Below, one piece after another: positions 1-6,194 of a stretch of 6,194 bases of DNA; within the stretch, counting starts at the first letter, position 1, and every line of letters begins with the position of its first letter. Position numbers and translations under genes: made by a program. This stretch comes from CALALP01 sp041855735. Its GTDB lineage: Bacteria > Bacillota > Clostridia > Lachnospirales > Lachnospiraceae. The stretch is from NCBI GenBank assembly GCA_041855735.1, contig JBHAEV010000111.1:1-6194 (forward strand), given 5' to 3'. The notes below the pieces were generated by a model. That model was not told the origin of the DNA and ran no database searches. It saw only the letters and a list, made by a program, of their open reading frames with translations.

Positions 1-2581
1 TATCCCGCGCGTCATCGTTTGATTTCTCGCTTAAGTCCGGATCCCCGAGTTTTGCGGTCACACTCTTTGCCGTAGTGACGGCGAGCGATGTGCCCGGTTT
101 TTTTGCGAGCTTTCGCAAACCTCGCAGTTTTAGTGCCTCCGCGGAAGCAGTTCCCCGTTCGTCCGCAAAAAGGACTTCATCCAAGTATTTTTCGATCAAC
201 TTCACAAGCTGCGCTGTACCCGAAAACATCCGCGGCGCTTTGAGTGATTCGTCGATCAAATCGTCGACGACCTGCCATACAACCGATAAAATGCCGTCTT
301 GCGCGATGTGATCAAGCGATTCCGCCAGACTTGCCAGATTGGACGGTTCCCCTCCTCGCCAGTCCAGGTATCTTACATCGGCGGATCCCGGGATCATAAG
401 TCCGCGCTCCCATGCTTTTTTCGTTGCCGCAATCACATCTTCGGCATTCTCCGCACTCAGATAGCTTTGCGCCGCAAGCAGATTCATCAGAGCACCTGCG
501 GTCAGCGGCTTGCTTCGCCTTGCCACCTGCCGGAGCACTTTGCCCTGGGAATGGTATACCTCGGTATCCCGACGCACAGCGGTCAGCGCAAAATCTCCCC
601 ACAACGGGAAAATTGAAAACAAACTGTCCGAGCTGTATTCCAAACGATTCGGAAGATGACGCAGACTTTCGGGTCTTTCAATATCGACGCGCCAGTAAGG
701 TGTTCCCTCGTTGAATTCAGGTTCGGCATACGGATCCCGGATGTAGTTTCGAATCAGTTCTCCCGCCAAAATCGGTATACCTTTTTCATCCCGGATGATT
801 TCACCATCCGGCATCCGAACGAACAGGTCGATCCCCGAAAGTTTCTGCAGCATTTTTGGTGTCGCGCTGTGAAGATCCAGCCTGGTAAGAGCAAGCTGAA
901 GATCCGGTTCCCATACAAAAGGCATGTTTTCTTCTTTCGTTCCGCTCGGTGCGGTTCCTCCTGCTTTGAAGCCTTTTTGCATCCATTCCTCTTGGTATCG
1001 GCTCAGTCTGTCCGCAAGATCGCTCAAAAGGATTGACAAATCCTTGCGGCTCGGCGTGGAAAGCAAACAGGGCGGCTTGTCGATATTCGCGAGGACTACG
1101 ATATTTCGTGCATAGATCAATCCGGCATACGTTTTTTTACCGATCATTTCAACGCCGTTTTCCCAACGCTTTTGATACCTGTCGATCTCGATCGGTATCT
1201 CTTTTCCCTTCGCCCATGCACCCGCCAGATTTGTCAATGTCGTACCGGACCGCATTCCCGCAAGACTCCGTCTTGCTTCCTCGGGATTTTGATAGGCAAT
1301 TCGATTTGCCATTGCCAAAAATGTTTCCGTTACGAGATCCGCCACGTCCTCTCTCCTGACGGAGATCTGTGCCGCAAGCTCCGTCAGTCTCATTGGAGAA
1401 CAATCGTCAATGTCGAAAGCCGGTACCGTCCACAGCCCCGGTGTTTTTTGCCATAGCCCCCGTATTTCCTCCGTTTTCACCTGCGATTCACTCGGGTTAA
1501 GGACGATTTCCCACGCCTTTGCCAGTTTTTGCGCTGCCTTTGCGAGGCTCCTGTCCTCATCCTGCGCCCATAGCGCAATCCACTCCGATATCTCGTTCAC
1601 CGAACTCGGCTTTACACGACCGAGTGCGCATCGCAGCATCATCAGTCTGATTTTTTTCACCTTGCTTGAGGATACGGAAATCAAAATACCCGGCAAATGC
1701 TCATCGGATGAATGTTCGATCAAAACGGGCGCGAATCGTTCGATAATGGCGCTCTCTCCGAGTGCCAGAAGCGGAATCAGGCTCTCCGTGCGAGAAAGGA
1801 TGTCCTCTTTAGTCAAACCGATCCGATCCAGCACGCTTACCCAAGCCTTTCGGTCGCCCGGGCGGATGGATCGATCTAATGCAAAAAACACCAGCGTCCT
1901 GGCTTTTTCCTCCGATAGCAATCCCTGCTTCACCCCTTCTGCCAGCACCTCGCTGAACGGACCGGTCGCCGGCGCATTGATCGCTACACCCTCCTCAATA
2001 TGCTCGACAAAACTGCGGCGTAGCTCCTCCATGCCCGGCACGAAGCTCTTGTCATATCTTCTGTCCGGTTCCAAAATGCCCATCGCATTGCCGGCGTACA
2101 CCGACCAATCTTTGATATATTCAACCGACTGCGGGACGGTCATCCCCATCCTCAGCACCAGATTGACGCAAAGTAAGCCGAACGCACTTGCCGAATGCTC
2201 CCAGATTCGTCTGTCCGAACGACATACCGCCGCGATAAAATCGGATGCATATTTTTCTCCGCGACTCGCGATCGCCGACAGCGCGGACTCTCCCTGCACA
2301 CGCAGCACATTCGCCGCTCTTTTTGCGTCTACACCGACCCGAACGGCAAAGATCGCCAGCTTTTCAAGATCGACATCGGCAACTTCTTCGACCTTGACAA
2401 AACCGTAGCTGTTTTCGGACAGCTGTCTGATCTGTGTCCATTCACCGCTTTTCAGACCCTCTCGCGCAATCCTTTGTTCCTCACTGCTCCCCAAGCCGAG
2501 CTTCATTATTCCGTCCATGCTCGCTTCCTCATACCCGAGAGATCGATAGATATCCACCGCTTGCTGCAATTTACTCTCCAT
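1..2581 (-). CDS. Large DUF6493-like helical protein, partner of SWIM protein (partial; runs off left edge)
   Basis: An uninterrupted frame runs from the ATG at 2581 to position 1, giving 860 residues with no stop, so the C-terminus is missing. The start is fixed by GGAGG nine bases upstream (2591-2595) and by the 11-base overlap with the end of the SWIM gene. I see no signal peptide, membrane segment or nucleotide-binding P-loop, so a cytoplasmic, non-ATPase protein is likely. Residues about 60-430 look like successive amphipathic helices, in the manner of HEAT-type scaffolds. PPCLLSTPS (503-511) followed by a helix ending in ADRL, and PDLQLALTRL (559-568), resemble conserved blocks I recall from DUF6493/DUF7824 proteins. 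A Gly/Thr/Ser/Lys linker is at about 536-552, and residues 694-803 form another helical block (GALMNLLAAQSYLS onward). The function is unknown. Its neighbour suggests a role with the SWIM protein, possibly as scaffold in a MoxR/VWA-type complex. The gene call is very secure, the family moderately so. Confidence 0.9.
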   Translation of the reverse strand, partial: MESKLQQAVDIYRSLGYEEASMDGIMKLGLGSSEEQRIAREGLKSGEWTQIRQLSENSYGFVKVEEVADVDLEKLAIFAVRVGVDAKRAANVLRVQGESALSAIASRGEKYASDFIAAVCRSDRRIWEHSASAFGLLCVNLVLRMGMTVPQSVEYIKDWSVYAGNAMGILEPDRRYDKSFVPGMEELRRSFVEHIEEGVAINAPATGPFSEVLAEGVKQGLLSEEKARTLVFFALDRSIRPGDRKAWVSVLDRIGLTKEDILSRTESLIPLLALGESAIIERFAPVLIEHSSDEHLPGILISVSSSKVKKIRLMMLRCALGRVKPSSVNEISEWIALWAQDEDRSLAKAAQKLAKAWEIVLNPSESQVKTEEIRGLWQKTPGLWTVPAFDIDDCSPMRLTELAAQISVRREDVADLVTETFLAMANRIAYQNPEEARRSLAGMRSGTTLTNLAGAWAKGKEIPIEIDRYQKRWENGVEMIGKKTYAGLIYARNIVVLANIDKPPCLLSTPSRKDLSILLSDLADRLSRYQEEWMQKGFKAGGTAPSGTKEENMPFVWEPDLQLALTRLDLHSATPKMLQKLSGIDLFVRMPDGEIIRDEKGIPILAGELIRNYIRDPYAEPEFNEGTPYWRVDIERPESLRHLPNRLEYSSDSLFSIFPLWGDFALTAVRRDTEVYHSQGKVLRQVARRSKPLTAGALMNLLAAQSYLSAENAEDVIAATKKAWERGLMIPGSADVRYLDWRGGEPSNLASLAESLDHIAQDGILSVVWQVVDDLIDESLKAPRMFSGTAQLVKLIEKYLDEVLFADERGTASAEALKLRGLRKLAKKPGTSLAVTTAKSVTAKLGDPDLSEKSNDDARD

Positions 2582-2909
2582 TGTTTTCTTCCTCCGCAAT
2601 CAGTTTCGCCGCCAGGATATGCTTGCACGGCCCTCTGCCGTTTTGATGCCTGAGATACCATGTGCAGATGCATTTCGCATTATGCATTCCCTCCTCCCGA
2701 TCGTAGAATACACGATAGCAGGCATCTTTGGAGTGAACCAGCCAGCTTGCCTTATCCAGTCGGGTTGTCACTTTGCACAGCTCTTTCGCCGACTTCAGGC
2801 GCGGATTGTCCTTCCACATTCTTTCCGGCTCCTCCGGCAGCTCCCTGTGGAAATATGCGCGCTCATTCGCATCATAGCCGAGCTTTCCCGAAACCGCCAG
2901 CAATCCCAT
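2571..2909 (-). CDS. C-terminal SWIM zinc-finger fragment of the split gene
   Basis: This 112-residue frame can be opened at an ATG (2909), but that codon has no convincing ribosome-binding site, so it is more likely the displaced C-terminus of the gene beginning at 3928. It holds GKLGYDANERAYFHRELP (residues 8-25), a block typical of the region just before the SWIM finger in this family. It is followed by the finger itself: C80-x-C82, then twelve residues, then C95-x-H97, which fits the SWIM pattern CxCx(n)CxH. All four zinc ligands are present, which argues that this part was under selection until recently or still is. The final codons overlap the first 11 bases of the large downstream gene and contain its ribosome-binding site. 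This points to translational coupling between the two proteins. Confidence 0.85.
   Translation of the reverse strand: MGLLAVSGKLGYDANERAYFHRELPEEPERMWKDNPRLKSAKELCKVTTRLDKASWLVHSKDACYRVFYDREEGMHNAKCICTWYLRHQNGRGPCKHILAAKLIAEEENNGE
2591..2595 (-). promoter_or_regulatory. Ribosome-binding site of the large DUF6493-like gene
   Basis: GGAGG lies nine bases before the ATG at 2581 and inside the last codons of the SWIM gene. It decides the start and suggests coupled translation. Confidence 0.85.
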
Positions 2910-2960
2910 CGCATGATCCGTTTCGGACTTTGAAAGACGAGCGCTTCTGCGATCCGCGCC
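2910..2960 (-). other. Frameshift zone of the SWIM gene
   Basis: Upstream of this zone the -1 frame is closed by stops (the last is TAA at 2961-2963). Downstream, only the -1 frame encodes recognisable family sequence, so the switch must occur here. The best fit is one base missing between 2939 and 2938: CTC CGT would have become CTCGT, and restoring a C gives ALRLSKSETDHAMGLLAVSG across the join. I see no classic X-XXY-YYZ slippery heptamer in the upstream reading frame. Confidence 0.75.
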
Positions 2961-3931
2961 TTATCTATTTTAGATTCAAATTTCAGCATTGATGCCAGTC
3001 GATCGGAATTCTCGATGGTTTCCGGGGTAGACAGAGATTCCAAAAGTGAACCCTCGCCCGAATAGCCCTGACAGCTTTTCGCCGTGAGACTCAGAGTAAG
3101 CTGCGCGTCCGGCAGTCCGACCTGGATCATCATCTCTCCCTTTTCTCTGTTTTGCGGCGCATAAAAGACGACGGAGTGCACATCGCTCATCATGCGTCTG
3201 AGTGCGCTCAGTCTGTGAATGCCGCTGATATATACGCTGTCCGTGCCCGCTCTTTGCTCCAGCCGGATGCCGGTTTTCGTATAAGTGAGCCAGCCTCCCC
3301 GCTCCTTTCCGGTAGCAGGCGGCAATGAAGACAGAAAGACCTTTGCCGCCATACCCTCAACACGGAATCTCTCCTGCATATCCTTATGGATCGGCGCACA
3401 ATTTCCAAGTGCACGAATCCATCGATCCGGCATCTCTACCGGACGCTGTCGGACGAATTGCGTGATATTTGCACCATCACTTTGCCTCTGCCCGTGAAAA
3501 GCGCTCAAACCGTCGCTTCCGATATTCAGCCTCAGCTTGTCGTCCTGCTTGATACGAATCAGGAGTTTTTGAAGCTGCGTTCCGATATCGACATTGGTCG
3601 TGCCGTATGCGATATCTCCGCAGAGCCCCTCCCGAAACAGATCCAGCCTTGCATACACTCCGTTGCAGGCGGAAAAGCACTCCGCACGCAGTCGATCCCC
3701 CTGTGCGGACAGAATCGGATCTCTAAGTGCGGTCGGCGAATAATTAAAATACCGTGTCGACACAATCTCCGCCAGTACCAGCAGCGCCCCGGATACAACC
3801 TTCGGATGGACAATCTCCCCGCTGAAAAAATACGGTTCGTTCTCGACTCCCGTCGGTGTCAGGGCGGGTGCGAGCGCAAGAGCCAGATTTCCCTCGTATA
3901 TAAATGATACGTTTTTAAACTCTCTCACTTT

Positions 3932-3938
3932 ACCTCCT
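3932..3938 (-). promoter_or_regulatory. Ribosome-binding site of the SWIM gene
   Basis: AGGAGGT is followed after only three bases by GTG at 3928. The motif is near perfect, but the spacing is shorter than usual. No better in-frame start with its own site is visible nearby, so it supports the GTG start. Confidence 0.7.
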
Positions 3939-3956
3939 CTCTTTGCATTCTACTGC

Positions 3957-3984
3957 ATAATAGTACATCGCACATCGTCGTCAA
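3957..3984 (-). promoter_or_regulatory. Sigma-70-type promoter of the SWIM/DUF6493-like operon
   Basis: On the minus strand TTGACG (3979-3984) is separated by 16 bases from TATTAT (3957-3962). Each box differs from consensus by one base. Transcription would start near 3950, leaving a leader of about 20 bases that contains the SWIM ribosome-binding site. It lies downstream of the VOC gene terminator, as expected for a new transcription unit. Confidence 0.65.
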
Positions 3985-3987
3985 AAT

Positions 3988-4001
3988 GCCGATCTGTCGG
4001 C
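3988..4001 (-). promoter_or_regulatory. Inverted repeat next to the -35 box, possible operator
   Basis: The sequence reads GCCGA CAGA TCGGC on the minus strand, a perfect 5-base inverted repeat with a 4-base centre, three bases upstream of the -35 hexamer. A second small dyad (GGAA AGC TTCC, 4003-4013) is just beyond it. The position would suit a regulator site. The hairpin is followed by ATTTTG, so a weak terminator is an alternative reading. Confidence 0.4.
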
Positions 4002-4060
4002 CGGAAGCTTTCCTTGTACAGCTTGTGTTAACTGCTTTGCTCATTACACAGGTCACTATA

Positions 4061-4091
4061 TAAAAATTGCCCCACCACGGATGGTAAGGGC
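4061..4091 (-). terminator. Rho-independent terminator after the VOC gene
   Basis: On the minus strand GCCC-TT-ACCA, loop TCCG, TGGT-G-GGGC (4069-4091) folds into a GC-rich hairpin with a small internal bulge. It is followed by AATTTTTATA. It begins about 40 bases after the VOC stop codon and should end the rlmD/VOC transcript before the SWIM promoter. Confidence 0.8.
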
Positions 4092-4131
4092 TTGGTTCAT
4101 AGTCAAATTGTACTACATCATTTCGTTAAAA

Positions 4132-4485
4132 TCAATTCGAAATTTCTTGCGCAAAAGTGATCTTATTTCCGTCAAGATCAAAAATATCAAACACCAGAAC
4201 GACTTCATAATCCATCATTTCCCCTGTTTCAATTCCGCATTCTTCCAATCTCTTTTTGGTCATGGCTGCATCTTCAACACCAAGTACAATTGCGCTTGTT
4301 TCTTGTTCATTTTCTTCACCACAGGATAATTGCAACCACGCATTCGGAGCTATATGATACTCCGCAACCCCTTCCACAGGAACAACATCGGGTTCTCCCA
4401 ACCATTTTTGATACCACTCCAACGATTTTTCCATGTCGGACACTTGGAACACACTCACTAAATTGTTAATATTAATTTTTCTCAT
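4132..4485 (-). CDS. VOC (glyoxalase/bleomycin-resistance fold) family protein
   Basis: This is a 117-residue protein. The chosen start is the ATG at 4485 because AAGGAG (4493-4498) sits seven bases before it. An in-frame ATG at 4509, overlapping the rlmD stop, would add eight residues but lacks a suitable site. The layout is that of a single VOC unit: a first strand and helix with VSDMEKSLEWYQKWLG (15-30), a middle strand section around YHIAPNAWLQLSC (43-55), and a second beta-alpha module ending in FDLDGNKITFAQE (102-114). The DxDGN...E ending is typical of the family, and E114 is the usual metal-ligand position. The first strand shows no His, Gln or Glu where the first metal ligand normally lies, so metal-dependent catalysis is uncertain. 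The substrate is unknown. The gene follows rlmD by 20 bases and probably shares its transcript. It looks more A+T-rich than its neighbours, which may hint at transfer. Confidence 0.85.
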   Translation of the reverse strand: MRKININNLVSVFQVSDMEKSLEWYQKWLGEPDVVPVEGVAEYHIAPNAWLQLSCGEENEQETSAIVLGVEDAAMTKKRLEECGIETGEMMDYEVVLVFDIFDLDGNKITFAQEISN

Positions 4486-4492
4486 TACGAAT

Positions 4493-4498
4493 CTCCTT
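4493..4498 (-). promoter_or_regulatory. Ribosome-binding site choosing the VOC start
   Basis: AAGGAG, seven bases before the ATG at 4485, favours this start over the in-frame ATG at 4509. Confidence 0.8.
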
Positions 4499-4505
4499 AG
4501 TTTTA

Positions 4506-5960
4506 TCATAAATCTTTTGCCAGTTTCGCCACCACCTCTACATTGCTTGTATGAGGGAACATATCCACCGCACAGGCTTTCACCATGGTGTACCCGCCCT
4601 CATTCAGCACCGCCAGATCCCTTGCCAGAGAACTCGGCTTGCACGAAATGTAGATAATCTCTTTCGCTCCGAAATTCAGGATGATCGGCAATGCCTTCGG
4701 ATGGATTCCATCCCTCGGAGGATCCAGAATAATAATATCCGGCTTTTCGTTCAAATCCCCGATGACCTTTTGCACATCGCCCGCAATAAATCGACAATTC
4801 TTGAGTCCGTTGCGATCCGCATTCTCCCGTGCGGCCTGAACGGCTTCTTCCACAATTTCCACACCGATGACATTTTCTGCCACCTTTGCCAGGAGTTGCG
4901 CAATCGTTCCGGTGCCGGAATACAGATCAAATACGGACATTCCGGTGGTGTCGCCGACGTATTTTCCGGCAATTTCATACAATACCTCGGCTCCCTGGGA
5001 ATTTGTTTGAAAGAAGGAAAATGCGGAGATCTTAAACTCCAGGCCAAGCAAATTTTCCGTAATATAATTCTTTCCGTATAAGATTGTCGTTCCCTGGTCA
5101 ATCACGGCATCCGCCAAAGAATTATTGGAGGTGTGCAGAATCCCGCTGATTTTTCCCTGCAATGATAGTGATAAAATCATCTCCTTCCATTCGGTCAGCA
5201 AACGATGCAGTTTTGGATTATGTTCCAACGGAAAAACACGAACATTGTCCGTTTTTTTGTCGACAAAGTCCGGCGAGTCGGAACTTGAACCGGCATTCAA
5301 AAACTCATTCGTGGTTACCAGATTAATCAACAACTCCTCATTCTTCACACTCCGGCGAATCAGCAAATGCCGGAGCAATCCTTCATGGGTCAGTTTGTGA
5401 TAGTATTTCACACCTCTTTCAAAAAAGAATTCCCGTGTTGCGCGCAGAATCTTGCCGAAATCCTCATGCACAATATTGCAGGAATCCACATTTACAATGT
5501 CATAATGACTCCCTCTCTTGTGCATTCCTAGCGCCAACGGACCGTCCTTGTATTCATCACCGAATGAATACTCCATCTTGTTTCGGTATCCGAAGATTTG
5601 CGGACTTTGAAAAATTCCTTCCCATAAAAAATCATCCGCTGTAGCCGCACGAAGCAAGTCTGCAACCATATCTTCTTTCAGGCGCAATTGGTTCTCATAG
5701 TCCAGTGTCTGATACAGACATCCCCCGCAAATCCCGCTTTTTTCACACGGATTTTTTGCATTTTCCAGTCCGGACGATTCTACAACCCGAAGAACCCTTG
5801 CCTTCATATTATTGTTCTTTTTTCTTGTAATCACATATTCCACAGTTTGCCCCGGGATTGCATGCCTGATTGCCACCCTTTTGCCGTTCGTTTCAATGAT
5901 TCCCTCGTCCGGAAAACGATATTTTGTGATTTTTCCGATCGACGTTTCGCCTTTTTTCAT
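4506..5960 (-). CDS. rlmD: 23S rRNA (uracil-C5)-methyltransferase, RlmD/RlmCD type
   Basis: This 484-residue cytoplasmic enzyme transfers a methyl group from S-adenosylmethionine to C5 of uridine in 23S rRNA (U1939 for RlmD; Gram-positive RlmCD also modifies U747). An N-terminal TRAM RNA-binding domain covers about residues 1-62. Four cysteines, C72, C78, C81 (CxxxxxCxxC) and C161, match the 4Fe-4S ligands of RumA/RlmD. FFQTN (316-320) is the motif at the start of the methyltransferase core. DLYSGTGT (345-352) is the SAM-binding loop, with E368 at the second SAM motif. DPPRDGIH is at 413-420, and ISCKPSSLARDL (438-449) contains the nucleophile C440. E475 near the C-terminus is the expected general base. 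The length is normal and no key residue is lost. The ATG has GAGG nine bases upstream. The site specificity (U747, U1939 or both) cannot be told from sequence alone. It is followed by the VOC gene. Confidence 0.96.
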   Translation of the reverse strand: MKKGETSIGKITKYRFPDEGIIETNGKRVAIRHAIPGQTVEYVITRKKNNNMKARVLRVVESSGLENAKNPCEKSGICGGCLYQTLDYENQLRLKEDMVADLLRAATADDFLWEGIFQSPQIFGYRNKMEYSFGDEYKDGPLALGMHKRGSHYDIVNVDSCNIVHEDFGKILRATREFFFERGVKYYHKLTHEGLLRHLLIRRSVKNEELLINLVTTNEFLNAGSSSDSPDFVDKKTDNVRVFPLEHNPKLHRLLTEWKEMILSLSLQGKISGILHTSNNSLADAVIDQGTTILYGKNYITENLLGLEFKISAFSFFQTNSQGAEVLYEIAGKYVGDTTGMSVFDLYSGTGTIAQLLAKVAENVIGVEIVEEAVQAARENADRNGLKNCRFIAGDVQKVIGDLNEKPDIIILDPPRDGIHPKALPIILNFGAKEIIYISCKPSSLARDLAVLNEGGYTMVKACAVDMFPHTSNVEVVAKLAKDL

Positions 5961-6155
5961 TCCCTCTTTCCTCTCACATCTTCCTTTCCTGATGGTTGCG
6001 CTTTATCACATCAGAAAAACACACAGGGAATGATACCTTCTCCTGTGTGCACGTTCTTATAAGCTTCTATCCGTACAGCCGGCCCGCAAACCGGTCATAC
6101 AACCGGGACTGCCGCACATCGCCGCCACGGCAAACCGCAGCCGTTCATTCGCATT
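5961..6155. other. Intergenic region upstream of rlmD
   Basis: These 195 bases contain no supportable gene. They hold a minus-strand terminator and two small hairpins: CCGGT-TGTATG-ACCGG at 6091-6106 and ACGGC/GCCGT at 6127-6144. I could not find a convincing promoter for rlmD. The best -10-like string after the terminator (GATAAA, around 6003-6008) has no matching -35. Confidence 0.6.
6014..6049 (-). terminator. Rho-independent terminator of the gene upstream of rlmD
   Basis: On the minus strand CACACAGG (6042-6049) pairs perfectly with CCTGTGTG (6020-6027) across a 14-base loop, and TTTTT (6015-6019) follows. The plus strand has no T-run after the stem, so the signal points in the gene direction. 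It lies about 105 bases after the stop at 6156. Confidence 0.75.
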
Positions 6156-6194
6156 TTATTCGAAGTCCTCTTCCTCAAAGTACTCGTCGTCAAA
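6156..6194 (-). CDS. C-terminal end of an unidentified gene with an acidic tail (partial)
   Basis: From the right edge the frame reads FDDEYFEEEDFE and then TAA at 6156-6158. Only 12 residues are inside the window, eight of them Asp or Glu. The other two minus-strand frames are less convincing: one has a stop at once and the other gives a mixed Arg/Thr sequence. The orientation agrees with every other gene here, and the terminator downstream fits a gene ending at this point. Acidic tails end many unrelated bacterial proteins, so no product can be named. Confidence 0.55.
   Translation of the reverse strand, partial: FDDEYFEEEDFE

Larger units (their letters stand above)
2571..3928 (-). pseudogene. 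SWIM zinc-finger family protein, interrupted by a frameshift (full extent)
   Basis: Two overlapping frames together make one protein. Codons 1-330 are read from the GTG at 3928. The rest is read in the -1 frame and ends at the TAA at 2571-2573. Inserting one base near 2938 would restore about 452 residues, a usual size for this family. The N-terminal half carries blocks I recognise from SWIM proteins of this group: NEPYFFSGEI (30-39), ECFSACNGVYARLDL (83-97), YGTTNVDI (108-115) and a W near 170 after a VEMPDRW block. The C-terminal half carries the zinc motif. The GTG start is supported by AGGAGGT at 3932-3938, although the spacing is short. Without the shift the first frame reads on to 2795 with an Arg/Cys/Trp/Met-rich tail that looks like out-of-frame sequence. 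It could be a genuine mutation, a sequencing error or recoding. The likely role is a zinc-binding DNA- or protein-interaction subunit acting with the large downstream protein. Confidence 0.85.

Noticed and set aside
1410..2408. A 332-codon open frame on the plus strand
   Set aside because: It lies wholly antisense to the large minus-strand gene, is abnormally rich in Ser, Thr and Arg, has no ribosome-binding site and shows no family motifs.
2910..2960. Programmed -1 frameshifting in the SWIM gene
   Set aside because: No slippery heptamer in the correct phase was seen. A single-base loss or sequencing error is simpler.
3386..3907. A 173-codon plus-strand frame
   Set aside because: It is antisense to the N-terminal half of the SWIM gene, which has recognisable family blocks.
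3925..3948. A 7-codon leader frame (MQREEVK) whose TGA overlaps the SWIM GTG
   Set aside because: It has no ribosome-binding site of its own, and its ATG lies about two bases from the predicted transcript start. It is probably chance sequence around the purine-rich site.
4102..4107. TTGACT as a promoter -35 box on the minus strand
   Set aside because: No acceptable -10 box lies 16-18 bases downstream. The terminator hairpin occupies that position.
4486..4509. Longer VOC start at 4509, giving an ATGA overlap with rlmD
   Set aside because: AAGGAG sits at the right distance only for the ATG at 4485, and the extra eight residues match nothing in the VOC fold.
4551..5081. A 176-codon plus-strand frame
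   Set aside because: It is antisense to rlmD, whose frame holds all catalytic motifs. It is a composition shadow.

Overview
The window is a stretch of bacterial chromosome in which every supportable gene lies on the minus strand, so transcription runs from position 6194 toward position 1. Strong purine-rich ribosome-binding sites, short A+T-richer spacers, intrinsic terminators and an iron-sulphur-type RlmD suggest a moderate-GC Gram-positive anaerobe (Bacillota, probably a clostridial lineage). That placement is an inference from style and not proven.

Layout in transcription order: (1) 6156-6194, the last 12 codons of an unidentified gene with a very acidic C-terminus. (2) 5961-6155, a spacer with two small hairpins and a good intrinsic terminator. 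(3) rlmD, 4506-5960, a 23S rRNA m5U methyltransferase with all key residues. (4) A small VOC/glyoxalase-fold gene, 4132-4485, 20 bases after rlmD and probably co-transcribed with it. It is followed by a second clear terminator (4061-4091). (5) A control region (3929-4060) with an inverted repeat abutting a near-consensus sigma-70-type promoter. (6) A SWIM zinc-finger protein gene (2571-3928, GTG start) broken by a frameshift near 2938. (7) A very long open frame starting at 2581 and running off the left edge at position 1 with no stop. It gives 860 residues of a large, apparently helical protein that I read as a DUF6493-like partner of SWIM proteins.

Two transcription units follow. rlmD plus the VOC gene is housekeeping RNA modification with an accessory enzyme-fold protein. 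The SWIM gene and the large gene overlap by 11 bases and form a second, separately promoted unit. From family knowledge, SWIM proteins of this kind occur in clusters with large helical proteins, MoxR-type AAA+ ATPases and von Willebrand A proteins (the E. coli yehL-yehM-yehP-yehQ region is the example I recall). The missing partners, if present, would lie to the left of position 1.

The main points of interest are the frameshift in the SWIM gene, which falls in a helix-turn-helix-like segment and can be repaired by one base, the large uncharacterised partner gene, and the operator-like inverted repeat at their promoter. No tRNA, rRNA, CRISPR array, insertion sequence or attachment site was seen.
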